64,000 nt of DNA from assembly GCA_032433765.1 (NCBI GenBank), contig JAVIAB010000124.1, forward strand, positions 71,535,746 through 71,599,745, read 5' to 3'. The notes beneath the pieces were generated by a model. The model had not been told where the DNA came from, ran no database searches, and saw only the letters and a list, made by a program, of their open reading frames with translations. Below, one piece after another: positions 9,601 to 24,830 of this stretch. Every line of letters begins with the position of its first letter. Within the stretch, counting starts at the first letter, position 1. Source of the DNA: Megaustenia siamemsis (lineage: Eukaryota; Mollusca; Gastropoda; Stylommatophora; Ariophantidae). The translations under genes were made by a program, and so were the position numbers.

Positions 9601-12600
9601 AAGTATGCGCACATGATGATGAAGAAGATGAGTGAGACAGAGATCCAAATGGAAGAAGTATGCGCACATGATGATGATGAAAATGAGTGAGACAGAGATT
9701 CAAATGGCAGAAGTATGCGCACATGATGATGATGAAAATGAGTGAGACAGAGATCCAAATGGCAGAAGTATGCGGAACATGATGATGGAGATGAGTGAGA
9801 CAGAGATCCAAATGCATGAAGAATGCGGCACATGATGATGATGATGAGTGAAATAGAGGCCCAAATGCAAGAAGTATGCGGCACATGATGATGATGATGA
9901 TGAGTGAGACATATATCCCAATGCAAGAAGTATGCGGCACATGATGATAATGATGATGAGTGAGACAGATATCCAAATGGAATAAGTATGCGGCACATGA
10001 TGACGATGAAGATGAGTGAGACAGAGAATCAAATGGAAGAAGTATGCGGCACATGATGAGTGAGACTGAGATTAAAATGGAAGAAGTATATAGCACATGA
10101 TGATGATGAAGATGAGTGAGACAGAGATACATTTGCAAGAAGTATGCGGCACATGATGATGATGATGATGAGTGAGACATATATCCCAATGCAAGAAGTA
10201 TGCGGCACATGATGATAATGATGATGAGTGAGACAGAGATTCATTTGCAAGAAGTATGCGGCATATGATGATGATGAAGATGAGTGAGACAGAGATTCAA
10301 ATGGAAGAAGTATACGGCACATGACGATGAAGATGAGTGAGACAGAGATCCAAATGGAAGAATTGTGCGCCACATGATGATGAAGATGAGTGAGACAGAG
10401 ATCCAAATGGAAAATGTTTGCGGCACATGATGATGAAGATGAGTGAGACAGAGATCCAAATGGAAGAAGTATGCAGCACATGATTATGAAGATGAGTGAG
10501 ACAGAGATTCAAATGGCATAAGTGTGCGGCACATGATGATGGAGATGAGTGAGAATGAGATTCAAATGGAAGAAGTATGCGCACATGATGATGAAGATGA
10601 GTGAGACAGAGATCCAAATGGAAGAAGTATGCGCCCATGATGATGAAGAAGATGAGTGAGACAGAGATCCAAATGGAAGAAGTATGCGCACATGATGATG
10701 AAGAAGATGAGTGAGACAGAGATCCAAATGGAAGAAGTATGCGCACATGATGATGAAGAAGATGAGTGAGACAGAGATCCAAATGGAAGAAGTATGCGCA
10801 CATGATGATGATGAAAATGAGTGAGACAGAGATCCAAATGGCAGAAGTATGCGACACATGATGATGGAGATGAGTGAGACAGAGATCCAAATGCAAGAAG
10901 AATGCGGCACATGATGATGATGATGAGTTAAATAGAGGCCCAAATGCAAGAAGTATGCGGCACATGATGATGATGATGATGAGTGAGACATATATCCCAA
11001 TGCAAGAAGTATGCGGCACATGATGATAATGATGATGAGTGAGACAGATATCCAAATGGAATAAGTATGCGGCACATGATGACGATGAAGATGAGTGAGA
11101 CAGAGAATCAAATGGAAGAAGTATGCGGCACATGATGAGTGAGACTGAGATTAAAATGGAAGAAGTATATAGCACATGATGATGATGAAGATGAGTGAGA
11201 CAGAGATACATTTGCAAGAAGTATGCGGCACATGATGATGATGAAGATGAGTGAGACAGAGATCCAAATGGAAGAAGTATGCGGCACATGATGATGAAGA
11301 TGAGTGAGACAGAGATTCAAATGGAAGAAGTATGCGGCACATGATGATGGAGATGAGTGAGACAGAGATCCAAATGGAAGAAGTATGTGGCACATGATGA
11401 TGGAGATGAGTGAGACAGAGATCCAAATGGAAGAAGTTTGCGCACATGATGATGGAGATAAGTGAGACAGAGATTCAAATGGAAGAAGTATGCGGCACAT
11501 GATGATGATGAAGATGAGTGAGACAGAGATCCAAATGGAAGAAGTATGCGGCACATGATGATGAAGATGAGTGAGACAGAGATCCAAATGGAAGAAGTAT
11601 GCGGCACATGATGATGGAGATGAGTGAGACAGAGAATTAAATGGCAGAAGTATGCGGCACATGATGATGGAGGTGAATGAGACATAGATTCAAATGGAAG
11701 AAGTATGCGCACATGATGATGATGAAGATGAGTGAGACGGAGATCGAAATTGAAGAAGTATGAGCACATGATGATGATGAAGATGAGTGAGACAGAGATC
11801 CAAATGGAAGAAGTATGCGCACATGATGATGATGAAGATGAGTGAGACAGAGATCCAAATGGCAGAAGTATGCGGCACATGATAATGATGAAGATGAGTG
11901 AGACAGAGATCCAAATGGAAGAAGTATGCGGCACATGATGATGGAGATGAGTGAGACAGAGATCCAAATTCAAGAAGAATGCGACACATGATGATGATGA
12001 TGAGTGAAATAGAGGTCCAAATGCAAGAAGTATGCGGCACATGATGATGATGATGATGAGTGAGACATAGATCCCAATGCAAGAAGTATGCGGCACATGA
12101 TGATAATGATGATGAGTGAGACAGATATCCAAATGCAAGAAGTATGCGGCACATGATGATGATGGAGATGAGTGAGAATGAGAATCAAATGGAAGAAGTA
12201 TGCAGCACATGATGACGATGAAGATGAGTGAGACAGAGATTCAAATGGAAGAAGTATGCGGCACATGATGAGTGAGACAGAGATTTAAATTGAAGAAGTA
12301 TGTGGCACATGATGATGATGAAAATGAGTGAGACAGAGGTTCATTTGGAAGAAGTATGTACACATGATGATGATGAAGATGAGTGAGACAGAGATCCAAA
12401 TAGAAGAAGTATGCGCCACATGATGATGGAGATGAGTGAGACAGAGATTCAAATGGAAGAAGTATGCGGCACATGACGATGAAGATGAATGAAACAGAGA
12501 TTCAAATGGAAGAAGTATGCGGCACATGATGATGGAGATGAGTGAGACAGAGATTCAAATGGAAGAAGTATGCGGCACATGACGATGAAGATGAGTGAGA

Positions 12601-13796
12601 CAGAGATTCAAATGGAAGAAGTATGCGGCACATGATTATGAAGATGAGTGAGACAGAGATTCAAATGGAAGAAGTATGCGGCACATGATGATGAAGATGA
12701 GTGAGACAGAGATTCAAATGGAAGAAGTATGCGGCACATGATGATGGAGATGAGTGAGGCAGAGAACCAAATGGAAGAAGTATGTGGCACATGATGATGA
12801 TGAAGATGAGTGAGACAGAGATCCAAATGGAAGAAGTATGCGGCACATGATGACGATGAAGATGAGTGAGACAGACATTCAAATAAAAGAAGTATGCGGC
12901 ACATGATGATGAGTGAGACAGAGATTCAAATGGAAGAAGTATGTGGCACATGATGATGATGAAGATTAGTGAGACAGAGATTCATTTGGAAGAAGTATGC
13001 GGCACATGATGATGATGAAGATGAGTGAGACAGAGATCCAAATGGAAGATGTTTGCGGCACATGATGATGAAGATGAGTGAGACAGAGATCCAAATGGAA
13101 GAAGTATGCGCACATGATGATGAAGATGAGTGAGACAGAGATTCAAATGGCATAAGTGTGCGGCACATGATGATGGAGATGAGTGAGAATGAGATTCAAA
13201 TGGAAGAAGTATGCGGCACATGATGAAGAAAATGAGTGAGACAGAGATCCAAATGGATGAAATATGCGCACATGATGATGAAGAGGATGAGTGAGACAGA
13301 GATCCAAATGGAAGAAGTATGCGCACATGATGATGAAGAAGATGAGTGAGACAGAGATCCAAATGGAAGAAGTATGCGCACATGATGATGATGAAAATGA
13401 GTGAGACAGAGATTCAAATGGCAGAAGTATGCGCACATGATGATGATGAAAATGAGTGAGACAGAGATCCAAATGGCAGAAGTATGCGGAACATGATGAT
13501 GGAGATGAGTGAGACAGAGATCCAAATGCATGAAGAATGCGGCACATGATGATGATGATGAGTGAAATAGAGGCCCAAATGCAAGAAGTATGCGGCACAT
13601 GATGATGATGATGATGAGTGAGACATATATCCCAATGCAAGAAGTATGCGGCACATGATGATAATGATGATGAGTGAGACAGATATCCAAATGGAATAAG
13701 TATGCGGCACATGATGACGATGAAGATGAGTGAGACAGAGAATCAAATGGAAGAAGTATGCGGCACATGATGAGTGAGACTGAGATTAAAATGGAA
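6680..13796. repeat. Higher-order repeat, 3,711-3,714-bp period (two copies)
   Basis: About 6680-10390 and 10391-13796 are near-identical, unit by unit. Rare variants line up at constant offset: GGAAAATGTTTGCGG at about 6700 and 10411, GAGGCAGAGAACC at about 9046 and 12757, and the cassette units at 6343/7216/8293 spacing mirrored by 9848/10927/12004. The period is the sum of cassette spacings 1077 + 1555 + 1079. A 3-bp TGA insertion changes the offset from 3711 to 3714 near 12790. The first copy has about two extra units near 10083-10260. Confidence 0.8.
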
Positions 13797-15219
13797 GAAG
13801 TATATAGCACATGATGATGATGAAGAGTGAGACAGAGATTATTTTGCAAGAAGTATGCGGCATATGATGATGATGAAGATGAGTGAGACAGAGATTCAAA
13901 TGGAAGAAGTATACGGCACATGACGATGAAGATGAGTGAGACAGAGATCCAAATGGAAGAATTGTGCGCCACATGATGATGGAGATGAGTGAGACAGAGA
14001 TTCAAATAGAAGAAGTATGCGGCACATGATGATGAAGATGAGTGAGACGGAGATTCAAATGGAAGAAGTATGCGGCACATGATGGAGATGAGTGAGACAG
14101 AGATCCAAATGGAAGAAGTATTGGCACATGATGATGGAGATGAGTGATACAGAGATTCAAATGGAAGAAATATGCACACATGATGATGGAGATGAGTGAG
14201 ACAGAGATTCAAATGGAAGAAGTATGCGGCACATGATGATGATGATGATGTGTGAGACATATATCCCAATGCAAGAAGTATGCAGCACATGATGGTAATG
14301 ATGATGAGTGAGACAGATATCCAAATGGAATAAGTATGCGGCACATGATGACCATGAAGATGAGTGAGACAGAAATCCAAATGGAAGAAGTATGCTCACA
14401 TGATGATGATGAAGATGAGTGAGACAGAGACCCAAATGGAAGAAGTATTGGCACATGATGATGGAGATGAGTGATACAGAGATTCAAATTGAAGAAATAT
14501 GCGCACATGATGATGATGAAAAGGAGTGAGACAGAGATCAAAATGCAAGAAGACTGCCGCACATGATGTTGATGATGAGTGAAATAGAAGCCCAAATGCA
14601 AGAAGTATGCGGCACATGATGATGATGATGTGTGAGACATATATCCCAATGCAAGAAGTGTGCAGCACATGATGATAATGATGATGAGTGAGACATATAT
14701 CCCAATGCAAGAAGTATGCAGCACATGATGATAATGATGATGAGTGAGATAGAGATCCAAATGAAATAAGTATGCGGCACATGATGACGATGAAGATGAA
14801 TGAGACAGAGAATCAAATGGAATAAGTATGCGGCACATGATGAGTGAGACTGAGATTCAAATGGAAGAAGTATATAGCACATGATGATGATGAAGAAGAG
14901 TGAGACAGAGATTCATTTGCAAGAAGTATGCGGGACATGATGATGATGAAGATGAGTGAGACAGAGATTCAAATGGAAGAAGTATGCGGCACATGACGAT
15001 GGAGATTAGTGAGACAGAGATCCAAATGGAAGAAGTATGTGGCACATGATGATGGATATGAGTGAGACAGAGATCCAAATGGAAGAAGTATGCGCACGTG
15101 ACGATGAAGATGATTGAGACAGAGATTCAAATGGAAGAAGTATGCGGCACGTGATGATGATGAAGATGAGTGAGACAGAGAATCAAATGGAATAAGTATG
15201 CGGCACATGATGATGGAGA

Positions 15220-18200
15220 TGAATGAGACAGAGATTCAAATGGAAGAAGTATATAGCACATGAGGATGATGAAGATGAGTGAGACAGAGATTCATTTGCA
15301 AGAAGTATGCGGCACATGATGATGGAGATGATTGAGAGATCCAAATGGAAGAAGTATGTGGCACATGATGATGGATATGAGTGAGACAGAGATCCCAATG
15401 GAAGAAGTATGCGCACATGATGATGGAGATGATTGAGACAGAGATTCAAATGGAAGAAGTATGCGGCACGTGATGATGATGAAGCTGAGTGAGACAGAGA
15501 TCCAAATGGAAGATGTATGCGGCACATGATGATGAAGATGAGTGAGACAGAAATCCAAATGGCATAAGTGTGCGGTACATGATGATGGAGATGAATGAGA
15601 CAGAGATTCAAATGGAAGAAGTATGCGGCGCATGATGATGAAGATGAGTGAGACAGCGATTTAAATGGCAGAAGTATGCGGCACATGATGATGGAGATGA
15701 ATGAGACATAGATTCAAATGGAAGAAGTATGCGCACATGATGATGATGAAGATGAGTGAGACAGAGATCGAAATTGAAGAAGTATGAGCACATGATGATG
15801 ATGAAGATGAGTGAGACAGAGATCCAAATGGAAGAAGTATGCGGCACATGATGATGAAGATGAGTGAGACAGAAATCCAAATGAAAGAAGTATGCGGCAC
15901 ATGATGATGAAAATGAGTGATACAGTGATCCAAATGGAAGAAGTATGCGGCACATGATGAGTGAGACAGAGATTTAAATTGAAGAAGTATGTGGCACATG
16001 ATGATGATGAAATGAGTGAGACAGAGGTTCATTTGGAAGAAGTATGTACACATGATGATGATGAAGATGAGTGAGACAGAGATCCAAATAGAAGAAGTAT
16101 GCGCCACATGATGATGGAGATGAGTGAGACAGAGATTCAAATGGAAGAAGTATGCGGCACATGACGATGAAGATGAATGAAACAGAGATTCAAATGGAAG
16201 AAGTATGCGGCACATGATGATGGAGATGAGTGAGACAGAGATTCAAATGGAAGAAGTATGCGGCACATGACGATGAAGATGAGTGAGACAGAGATTCAAA
16301 TGGAAGAAGTATGCGGCACATGATTATGAAGATGAGTGAGACAGAGATTCAAATGGAAGAAGTATGCGGCACATGATGATGAAGATGAGTGAGACAGAGA
16401 TTCAAATGGAAGAAGTATGCGGCACATGATGATGGAGATGAGTGAGGCAGAGAACCAAATGGAAGAAGTATGTGGCACATGATGATGATGAAGATGAGTG
16501 AGACAGAGATCCAAATGGAAGAAGTATGCGGCACATGATGACGATGAAGATGAGTGAGACAGACATTCAAATAAAAGAAGTATGCGGCACATGATGATGA
16601 GTGAGACAGAGATTCAAATGGAAGAAGTATGTGGCACATGATGATGATGAAGATTAGTGAGACAGAGATTCATTTGGAAGAAGTATGCGGCACATGATGA
16701 TGATGAAGATGAGTGAGACAGAGATCCAAATGGAAGATGTTTCCGGCACATGATGATGAAGATGAGTGAGACAGAGATCCAAATGGAAGAAGTATGCGCA
16801 CATGATGATGAAGATGAGTGAGACAGAGATTCAAATGGCATAAGTGTGCGGCACATGATGATGGAGATGAGTGAGAATGAGATTCAAATGGAAGAAGTAT
16901 GCGGCACATGATGAAGAAAATGAGTGAGACAGAGATCCAAATGGATGAAATATGCGCACATGATGATGAAGAGGATGAGTGAGACAGAGATCCAAATGGA
17001 AGAAGTATGCGCACATGATGATGAAGAAGATGAGTGAGACAGAGATCCAAATGGAAGAAGTATGCGCACATGATGATGATGAAAATGAGTGAGACAGAGA
17101 TTCAAATGGCAGAAGTATGCGCACATGATGATGATGAAAATGAGTGAGACAGAGATCCAAATGGCAGAAGTATGCGGAACATGATGATGGAGATGAGTGA
17201 GACAGAGATCCAAATGCATGAAGAATGCGGCACATGATGATGATGATGAGTGAAATAGAGGCCCAAATGCAAGAAGTATGCGGCACATGATGATGATGAT
17301 GATGAGTGAGACATATATCCCAATGCAAGAAGTATGCGGCACATGATGATAATGATGATGAGTGAGACAGATATCCAAATGGAATAAGTATGCGGCACAT
17401 GATGACGATGAAGATGAGTGAGACAGAGAATCAAATGGAAGAAGTATGCGGCACATGATGAGTGAGACTGAGATTAAAATGGAAGAAGTATATAGCACAT
17501 GATGATGATGAAGAGTGAGACAGAGATTCATTTGCAAGAAGTATGCGGCATATGATGATGATGAAGATGAGTGAGACAGAGATTCAAATGGAAGAAGTAT
17601 ACGGCACATGACGATGAAGATGAGTGAGACAGAGATCCAAATGGAAGAATTGTGCGCCACATGATGATGGAGATGAGTGAGACAGAGATTCAAATGGAAG
17701 AAGTATATAGCACATGAGGATGATGAAGATGAGTGAGACAGAGATTCATTTGCAAGAAGTATGCGGCACATGATGATGGAGATGATTGAGAGATCCAAAT
17801 GGAAGAAGTATGTGGCACATGATGATGGATATGAGTGAGACAGAGATCCAATGGAAGAAGTATGCGCACATGATGATGGAGATGATTGAGACAGAGATTC
17901 AAATGGAAGAAGTATGCGGCACGTGATGATGATGAAGCTGAGTGAGACAGAGATCCAAATGGAAGATGTATGCGGCACATGATGATGAAGATGAGTGAGA
18001 CAGAAATCCAAATGGCATAAGTGTGCGGTACATGATGATGGAGATGAATGAGACAGAGATTCAAATGGAAGAAGTATGCGGCGCATGATGATGAAGATGA
18101 GTGAGACAGCGATTTAAATGGCAGAAGTATGCGGCACATGATGATGGAGATGAATGAGACATAGATTCAAATGGAAGAAGTATGCGCACATGATGATGAT

Positions 18201-20150
18201 GAAGATGAGTGAGACAGAGATCGAAATTGAAGAAGTATGAGCACATGATGATGATGAAGATGAGTGAGACAGAGATCCAAATGGAAGAAGTATGCGGCAC
18301 ATGATGATGAAGATGAGTGAGACAGAAATCCAAATGAAAGAAGTATGCGGCACATGATGATGAAAATGAGTGATACAGTGATCCAAATGGAAGAAGTATG
18401 CGGCACATGATGAGTGAGACAGAGATTTAAATTGAAGAAGTATGTGGCACATGATGATGATGAAAATGAGTGAGACAGAGATTCATTTGGAAGAAGTATG
18501 TACACATGATGATGATGAAGATGAGTGAGACAGAGATCCAAATAGAAGAAGTATGCGCCACATGATGATGGAGATGAGTGAGACAGAGATTCAAATGGAA
18601 GAAGTATGCGGCACATGACGATGAAGATGAATGAGACAGAGATTCAAATGGAAGAAGTATGCGGCACATGATGATGGAGATGAGTGAGACAGAGATTCAA
18701 ATGGAAGAAGTATGCGGCACATGACGATGAAGATGAGTGAGACAGAGATTCAAATGGAAGAAGTATGCGGCACATGATTATGAAGATGAGTGAGACAGAG
18801 ATTCAAATGGAAGAAGTATGCGGCACATGATGATGAAGATGAGTGAGACAGAGATTCAAATGGAAGAAGTATGCGGCACATGATGATGGAGATGAGTGAG
18901 GCAGAGAACCAAATGGAAGAAGTATGTGGCACATGATGATGATGAATGTGAGTGAGACAGAGATCCAAATGGAAGAAGTATGCGGCACATGATGACGATG
19001 AAGATGAGTGAGACAGACATTCAAATAAAAGAAGTATGCGGCACATGATGATGAGTGAGACAGAGATTCAAATGGAAGAAGTATGTGGCACATGATGATG
19101 ATGAAGATTAGTGAGACAGAGATTCATTTGGAAGAAGTATGCGGCACATGATGATGATGAAGATGAGTGAGACAGAGATCCAAATGGAAGATGTTTCCGG
19201 CACATGATGATGAAGATGAGTGAGACAGAGATCCAAATGGAAGAAGTATGCGCACATGATGATGAAGATGAGTGAGACAGAGATTCAAATGGCATAAGTG
19301 TGCGGCACATGATGATGGAGATGAGTGAGAATGAGATTCAAATGGAAGAAGTATGCGGCACATGATGAAGAAAATGAGTGAGACAGAGATCCAAATGGAT
19401 GAAATATGCGCACATGATGATGAAGAGGATGAGTGAGACAGAGATCCAAATGGAAGAAGTATGCGCACATGATGATGAAGAAGATGAGTGAGACAGAGAT
19501 CCAAATGGAAGAAGTATGCGCACATGATGATGATGAAAATGAGTGAGACAGAGATTCAAATGGCAGAAGTATGCGCACATGATGATGATGAAAATGAGTG
19601 AGACAGAGATCCAAATGGCAGAAGTATGCGGAACATGATGATGGAGATGAGTGAGACAGAGATCCAAATGCATGAAGAATGCGGCACATGATGATGATGA
19701 TGAGTGAAATAGAGGCCCAAATGCAAGAAGTATGCGGCACATGATGATGATGATGATGAGTGAGACATATATCCCAATGCAAGAAGTATGCGGCACATGA
19801 TGATAATGATGATGAGTGAGACAGATATCCAAATGGAATAAGTATGCGGCACATGATGACGATGAAGATGAGTGAGACAGAGAATCAAATGGAAGAAGTA
19901 TGCGGCACATGATGAGTGAGACTGAGATTAAATGGAAGAAGTATATAGCACATGATGATGATGAAGAGTGAGACAGAGATTCATTTGCAAGAAGTATGCG
20001 GCATATGATGATGATGAAGATGAGTGAGACAGAGATTCAAATGGAAGAAGTATACGGCACATGACGATGAAGATGAGTGAGACAGAGATCCAAATGGAAG
20101 AATTGTGCGCCACATGATGATGGAGATGAGTGAGACAGAGATTCAAATAG
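15220..20150. repeat. Higher-order repeat, 2,454-bp period (two tandem copies)
   Basis: The rare string ATATAGCACATGAGGATG begins at 15251 and again at 17705. Both are followed by GATGATTGAGAGATCC, AAGCTGAGTGAG, GTGCGGTACATG, ATACAGTGATCC and the same cassette (17250 and 19704). Both blocks end with GAAGAATTGTGCGCC (about 17647 and 20101). The second half of each block also matches about 12250-13990 at an offset of 3688-3689, so these blocks and the 3.7-kb repeats are parts of one amplification history. Confidence 0.8.
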
Positions 20151-20410
20151 AAGAAGTATGCGGCACATGATGATGAAGATGAGTGAGACGGAGATTCAAA
20201 TGGAAGAAGTATGCGGCACATGATGGAGATGAGTGAGACAGAGATCCAAATGGAAGAAGTATTGGCACATGATGATGGAGATGAGTGAGACAGAGATTCA
20301 AATGGAAGAATATGCACACATGATGATGGAGATGAGTGAGACAGAGATTCAAATGGAAGAAGTATGCGGCACATGATGATGATGATGATGTGTGAGACAT
20401 ATATCCCAAT

Positions 20411-23400
20411 GCAAGAAGTATGCAGCACATGATGGTAATGATGATGAGTGAGACAGATATCCAAATGGAATAAGTATGCGGCACATGATGACCATGAAGA
20501 TGAGTGAGACAGAAATCCAAATGGAAGAAGTATGCTCACATGATGATGATGAAGATGAGTGAGACAGAGACCCAAATGGAAGAAGTATTGGCACATGATG
20601 ATGGAGATGAGTGATACAGAGATTCAAATTGAAGAAATATGCGCACATGATGATGGAGATGAGTGAGACGGAGATTCAAATGGAAGAAGTATGCGGCACA
20701 TGATGATGGAGATGAGTGAGACAGAGATTCAAATGGAAGAAGTATGCGCACATGATGATGATGAAAATGAGTGAGACAGAGATCAAATGCAAGAAGACTG
20801 CCGCACATGATGTTGATGATGAGTGAAATAGAAGCCCAAATGCAAGAAGTATGCGGCACATGATGATGATGTTGATGTGTGAGACATATATCCCAATGCA
20901 AGAAGTGTGCAGCACATGATGATAATGATGATGAGTGAGACATATATCCCAATGCAAGAAGTATGCAGCACATGATGATAATGATGATGAGTGAGATAGA
21001 GATCCAAATGAAATAAGTATGCGGCACATGATGACGATGAAGATGAATGAGACAGAGAATCAAATGGAATAAGTATGCGGCACATGATGAGTGAGACTGA
21101 GATTCAAATGGAAGAAGTATATAGCACATGATGATGATGAAGAAGAGTGAGACAGAGATTCATTTGCAAGAAGTATGCGGGACATGATGATGATGAAGAT
21201 GAGTGAGACAGAGATTCAAATGGAAGAAGTATGCGGCACATGACGATGGAGATTAGTGAGACAGAGATCCAAATGGAAGAAGTATGTGGCACATGATGAT
21301 GGATATGAGTGAGACAGAGATCCAAATGGAAGAAGTATGCGCACATGACGATGAAGATGATTGAGACAGAGATTCAAATGGAAGAAGTATGCGGCACGTG
21401 ATGATGATGAAGATGAGTGAGACAGAGAATCAAATGGAATAAGTATGCGGCACATGATGATGGAGATGAATGAGACAGAGATTCAAATGGAAGAAGTATA
21501 TAGCACATGAGGATGATGAAGATGAGTGAGACAGAGATTCATTTGCAAGAAGTATGCGGCACATGATGATGGAGATGATTGAGAGATCCAAATGGAAGAA
21601 GTATGTGGCACATGATGATGGATATGAGTGAGACAGAGATCCCAATGGAAGAAGTATGCGCACATGATGATGGAGATGATTGAGACAGAGATTCAAATGG
21701 AAGAAGTATGCGGCACGTGATGATGATGAAGCTGAGTGAGACAGAGATCCAAATGGAAGATGTATGCGGCACATGATGATGAAGATGAGTGAGACAGAAA
21801 TCCAAATGGCATAAGTGTGCGGTACATGATGATGGAGATGAATGAGACAGAGATTCAAATGGAAGAAGTATGCGGCACATGATGATGAAGATGAGTGAGA
21901 CAGCGATTTAAATGGCAGAAGTATGCGGCACATGATGATGGAGATGATGAGACATAGATTCAAATGGAAGAAGTATGCGCACATGATGATGATGAAGATG
22001 AGTGAGACAGAGATCGAAATTGAAGAAGTATGAGCACATGATGATGATGAAGATGAGTGAGACAGAGATCCAAATGGAAGAAGTATGCGGCACATGATGA
22101 TGAAGATGAGTGAGACAGAAATCCAAATGAAAGAAGTATGCGGCACATGATGATGAAAATGAGTGAGACAGTGATCCAAATGGAAGAAGTATGCGGCACA
22201 TGATGATGGAGATGAGTGAGACAGAAATCCAAATGGAAGAAGTATGCGGCACATGATGATGAAGATGAGTGAGACAGAGATCCAAATGGAAGAAGTATGC
22301 GGCACATGATGATGGAGATGAGTGAGACAGAGATCCAAATGGAAGAAGTATGCGCACATGATGATGAAGATGAGTGAGACAGAGATTCAAATGGAAGAAG
22401 TATGCGGCACATGATGAAGGAGATGAGTGAGACAGAGATTCAAATGGAAGAATTTGCGGCACATGATGATGGAGATGATTGAGACCGAGATCCAAATGGA
22501 AGAAGTATTGGCACATGATGATGGAGATGAGTGATACAGAGATTCAAATGGAAGAAAAATGCGCACATGATGATGGAGATGAGTGAGACAGAGATTCAAA
22601 TGGAAGAAGTATGCGGCACATGATGATGGAGATGAGTGAGACAGAGATTCAAATGGAAGAAGTATGCGCTCATGATGATGATGAAAATGAGTGAGACAGA
22701 GATCCAAATGGCAGAGGTATGCGGCACATGATGATGGAGATGAGTGAGACAGATATCCAAATGCAAGAAGTATGCCGCACATGATGATGATGATGAGTGA
22801 ATAGAGGCCCAAATGCAAGAAGTATGCGGCACTCGACGATGATGATGATATGTGAGACATATATCCCAATGCAAGAAGTATGCAGCACATGATGATAATG
22901 ATGATGATTGAGACAGATATCCAAATGGAATAAGTATGCGGCACATGATGACGATGAAGATGAGTGAGACAGAGAATCAAATGGAATAAGTATGCGGCAC
23001 ATGATGATGGAGATGAATGAGACAGAGATTCAAATGGAAGAAGTATATAGCACATGAGGAGGATGAAGATGAGTGAGACAGAGATTCATTTGCAAGAAGT
23101 ATGCGGCACATGATGATGGAGATGAGTGAGAGATCCAAATGCAAGAAGTATGCAGCACATGATGGTAATGATGATGAGTGAGACAGATATCCAAATGGAA
23201 TAAGTATGCGGCACATGATGACCATGAAGATGAGTGAGACAGAAATCCAAATGGAAGAAGTATGCTCACATGATGATGATGAAGATGAGTGAGACAGAGA
23301 CCCAAATGGAAGAAGTATTGGCACATGATGATGGAGATGAGTGATACAGAGATTCAAATTGAAGAATATGCGCACATGATGATGGAGATGAGTGAGACGG

Positions 23401-24830
23401 AGATTCAAATGGAAGAAGTATGCGGCACATGATGATGGAGATGAGTGAGACAGAGATTCAAATGGAAGAAGTATGCGCACATGATGATGATGAAAATGAG
23501 TGAGACAGAGATCAAAATGCAAGAAGACTGCCGCACATGATGTTGATGATGAGTGAAATAGAAGCCCAAATGAAAGAAGTATGCGGCACATGATGATGAT
23601 GTTGATGTGTGAGACATATATCCCAATGCAAGAAGTGTGCAGCACATGATGATAATGATGATGAGTGAGACAGATATCCCAATGCAAGAAGTATGCAGCA
23701 CATGATGATAATGATGATGAGTGAGATAGAGATCCAAATGGAATAAGTATGCGGCACATGATGACGATGAAGATGAATGAGACAGAGAATCAAATGGAAT
23801 AAGTATGCGGCACATGATGAGTGAGACTGAGATTCAAATGGAAGAAGTATATAGCACATGATGATGATGAAGAAGAGTGAGACAGAGATTCATTTGCAAG
23901 AAGTATGCGGGACATGATGATGATGAAGATGAGTGAGACAGAGATTCAAATGGAAGAAGTATGCGGCACATGACGATGGAGATGAGTGAGACAGAGATCC
24001 AAATGGAAGAAGTATGTGGCACATGATGATGGATATGAGTGAGACAGAGATCCAAATGGAAGAAGTATGCGCACATGACGATGAAGATGAGTGAGACAGA
24101 GATTCAAATGGAAGAAGTATGCGGCACGTGATGATGATGAAGATGAGTGAGACAGAGAATCAAATGGAAGAAGTATGCGGCACATGATGATGGAGATGAA
24201 TGAGACAGAGATTCAAATGGAAGAAGTATATAGCACATGAGGATGATGAAGATGAGTGAGACAGAGATTCATTTGGAAGAAGTATGCGGCACATGATGAT
24301 GGAGATGATTGAGAGATCCAAATGGAAGAAGTATGTGGCACATGATGATGGATATGAGTGAGACAGAGATCCCAATGGAAGAAGTATGCGCACATGATGA
24401 TGGAGATGATTGAGACAGAGATTCAAATGGAAGAAGTATGCGGCACGTGATGATGATGAAGATGAGTGAGACAGAGATCCAAATGGAAGAAGTATGCGGC
24501 ACATGATGATGAAGATGAGTGAGACAGAAATCCAAATGGCAGAAGTATGCGGCACATGATGATGGAGATGAATGAGACAGAGATTCAAATGGAAGAAGTA
24601 TGCGGCACATGATGATGAAGATGAGTGAGACAGAGATTTAAATGGCAGAAGTATGCGGCACATGATGATGGAGATGAATGAGACATAGATTCAAATGGAA
24701 GAAGTATGCGCACATGATGATGATGAAGATGAGTGAGACAGAGATCGAAATGAAGAAGTATGAGCACATGATGATGATGAAGATGAGTGAGACAGAGATC
24801 CAAATGGAAGAAGTATGCGGCACATGATGA
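20411..24830. repeat. Higher-order repeat, 2,730-bp period
   Basis: Matching rare variants at a constant offset of 2730 include GCAGCACATGATGGTAATG (20411 and 23141), the GTGAAATAGAAG unit (20823 and 23553), ATAGCACATG...GAAGAAGAG (21121 and 23851) and GCGGGACATG (about 21178 and 23908). Related but shorter-spaced copies continue at about 25.6 and 27.6 kb. Copies differ by scattered single-base changes and TGA-triplet number. Confidence 0.75.

Noticed and set aside
16884..18086. Minus-strand open frame of 400 codons (and dozens of similar ones, such as 13196-14380 and 59306-60397) rich in His, Ser and Leu
   Set aside because: The 53-bp unit has no stop in any minus-strand frame, and 53 leaves remainder 2 on division by 3, so translation cycles through three frames with a 53-residue period. 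Frames end wherever a unit has a chance stop. Codon content follows the DNA repeat, and there is no sign of start context, splice sites or protein-level constraint.
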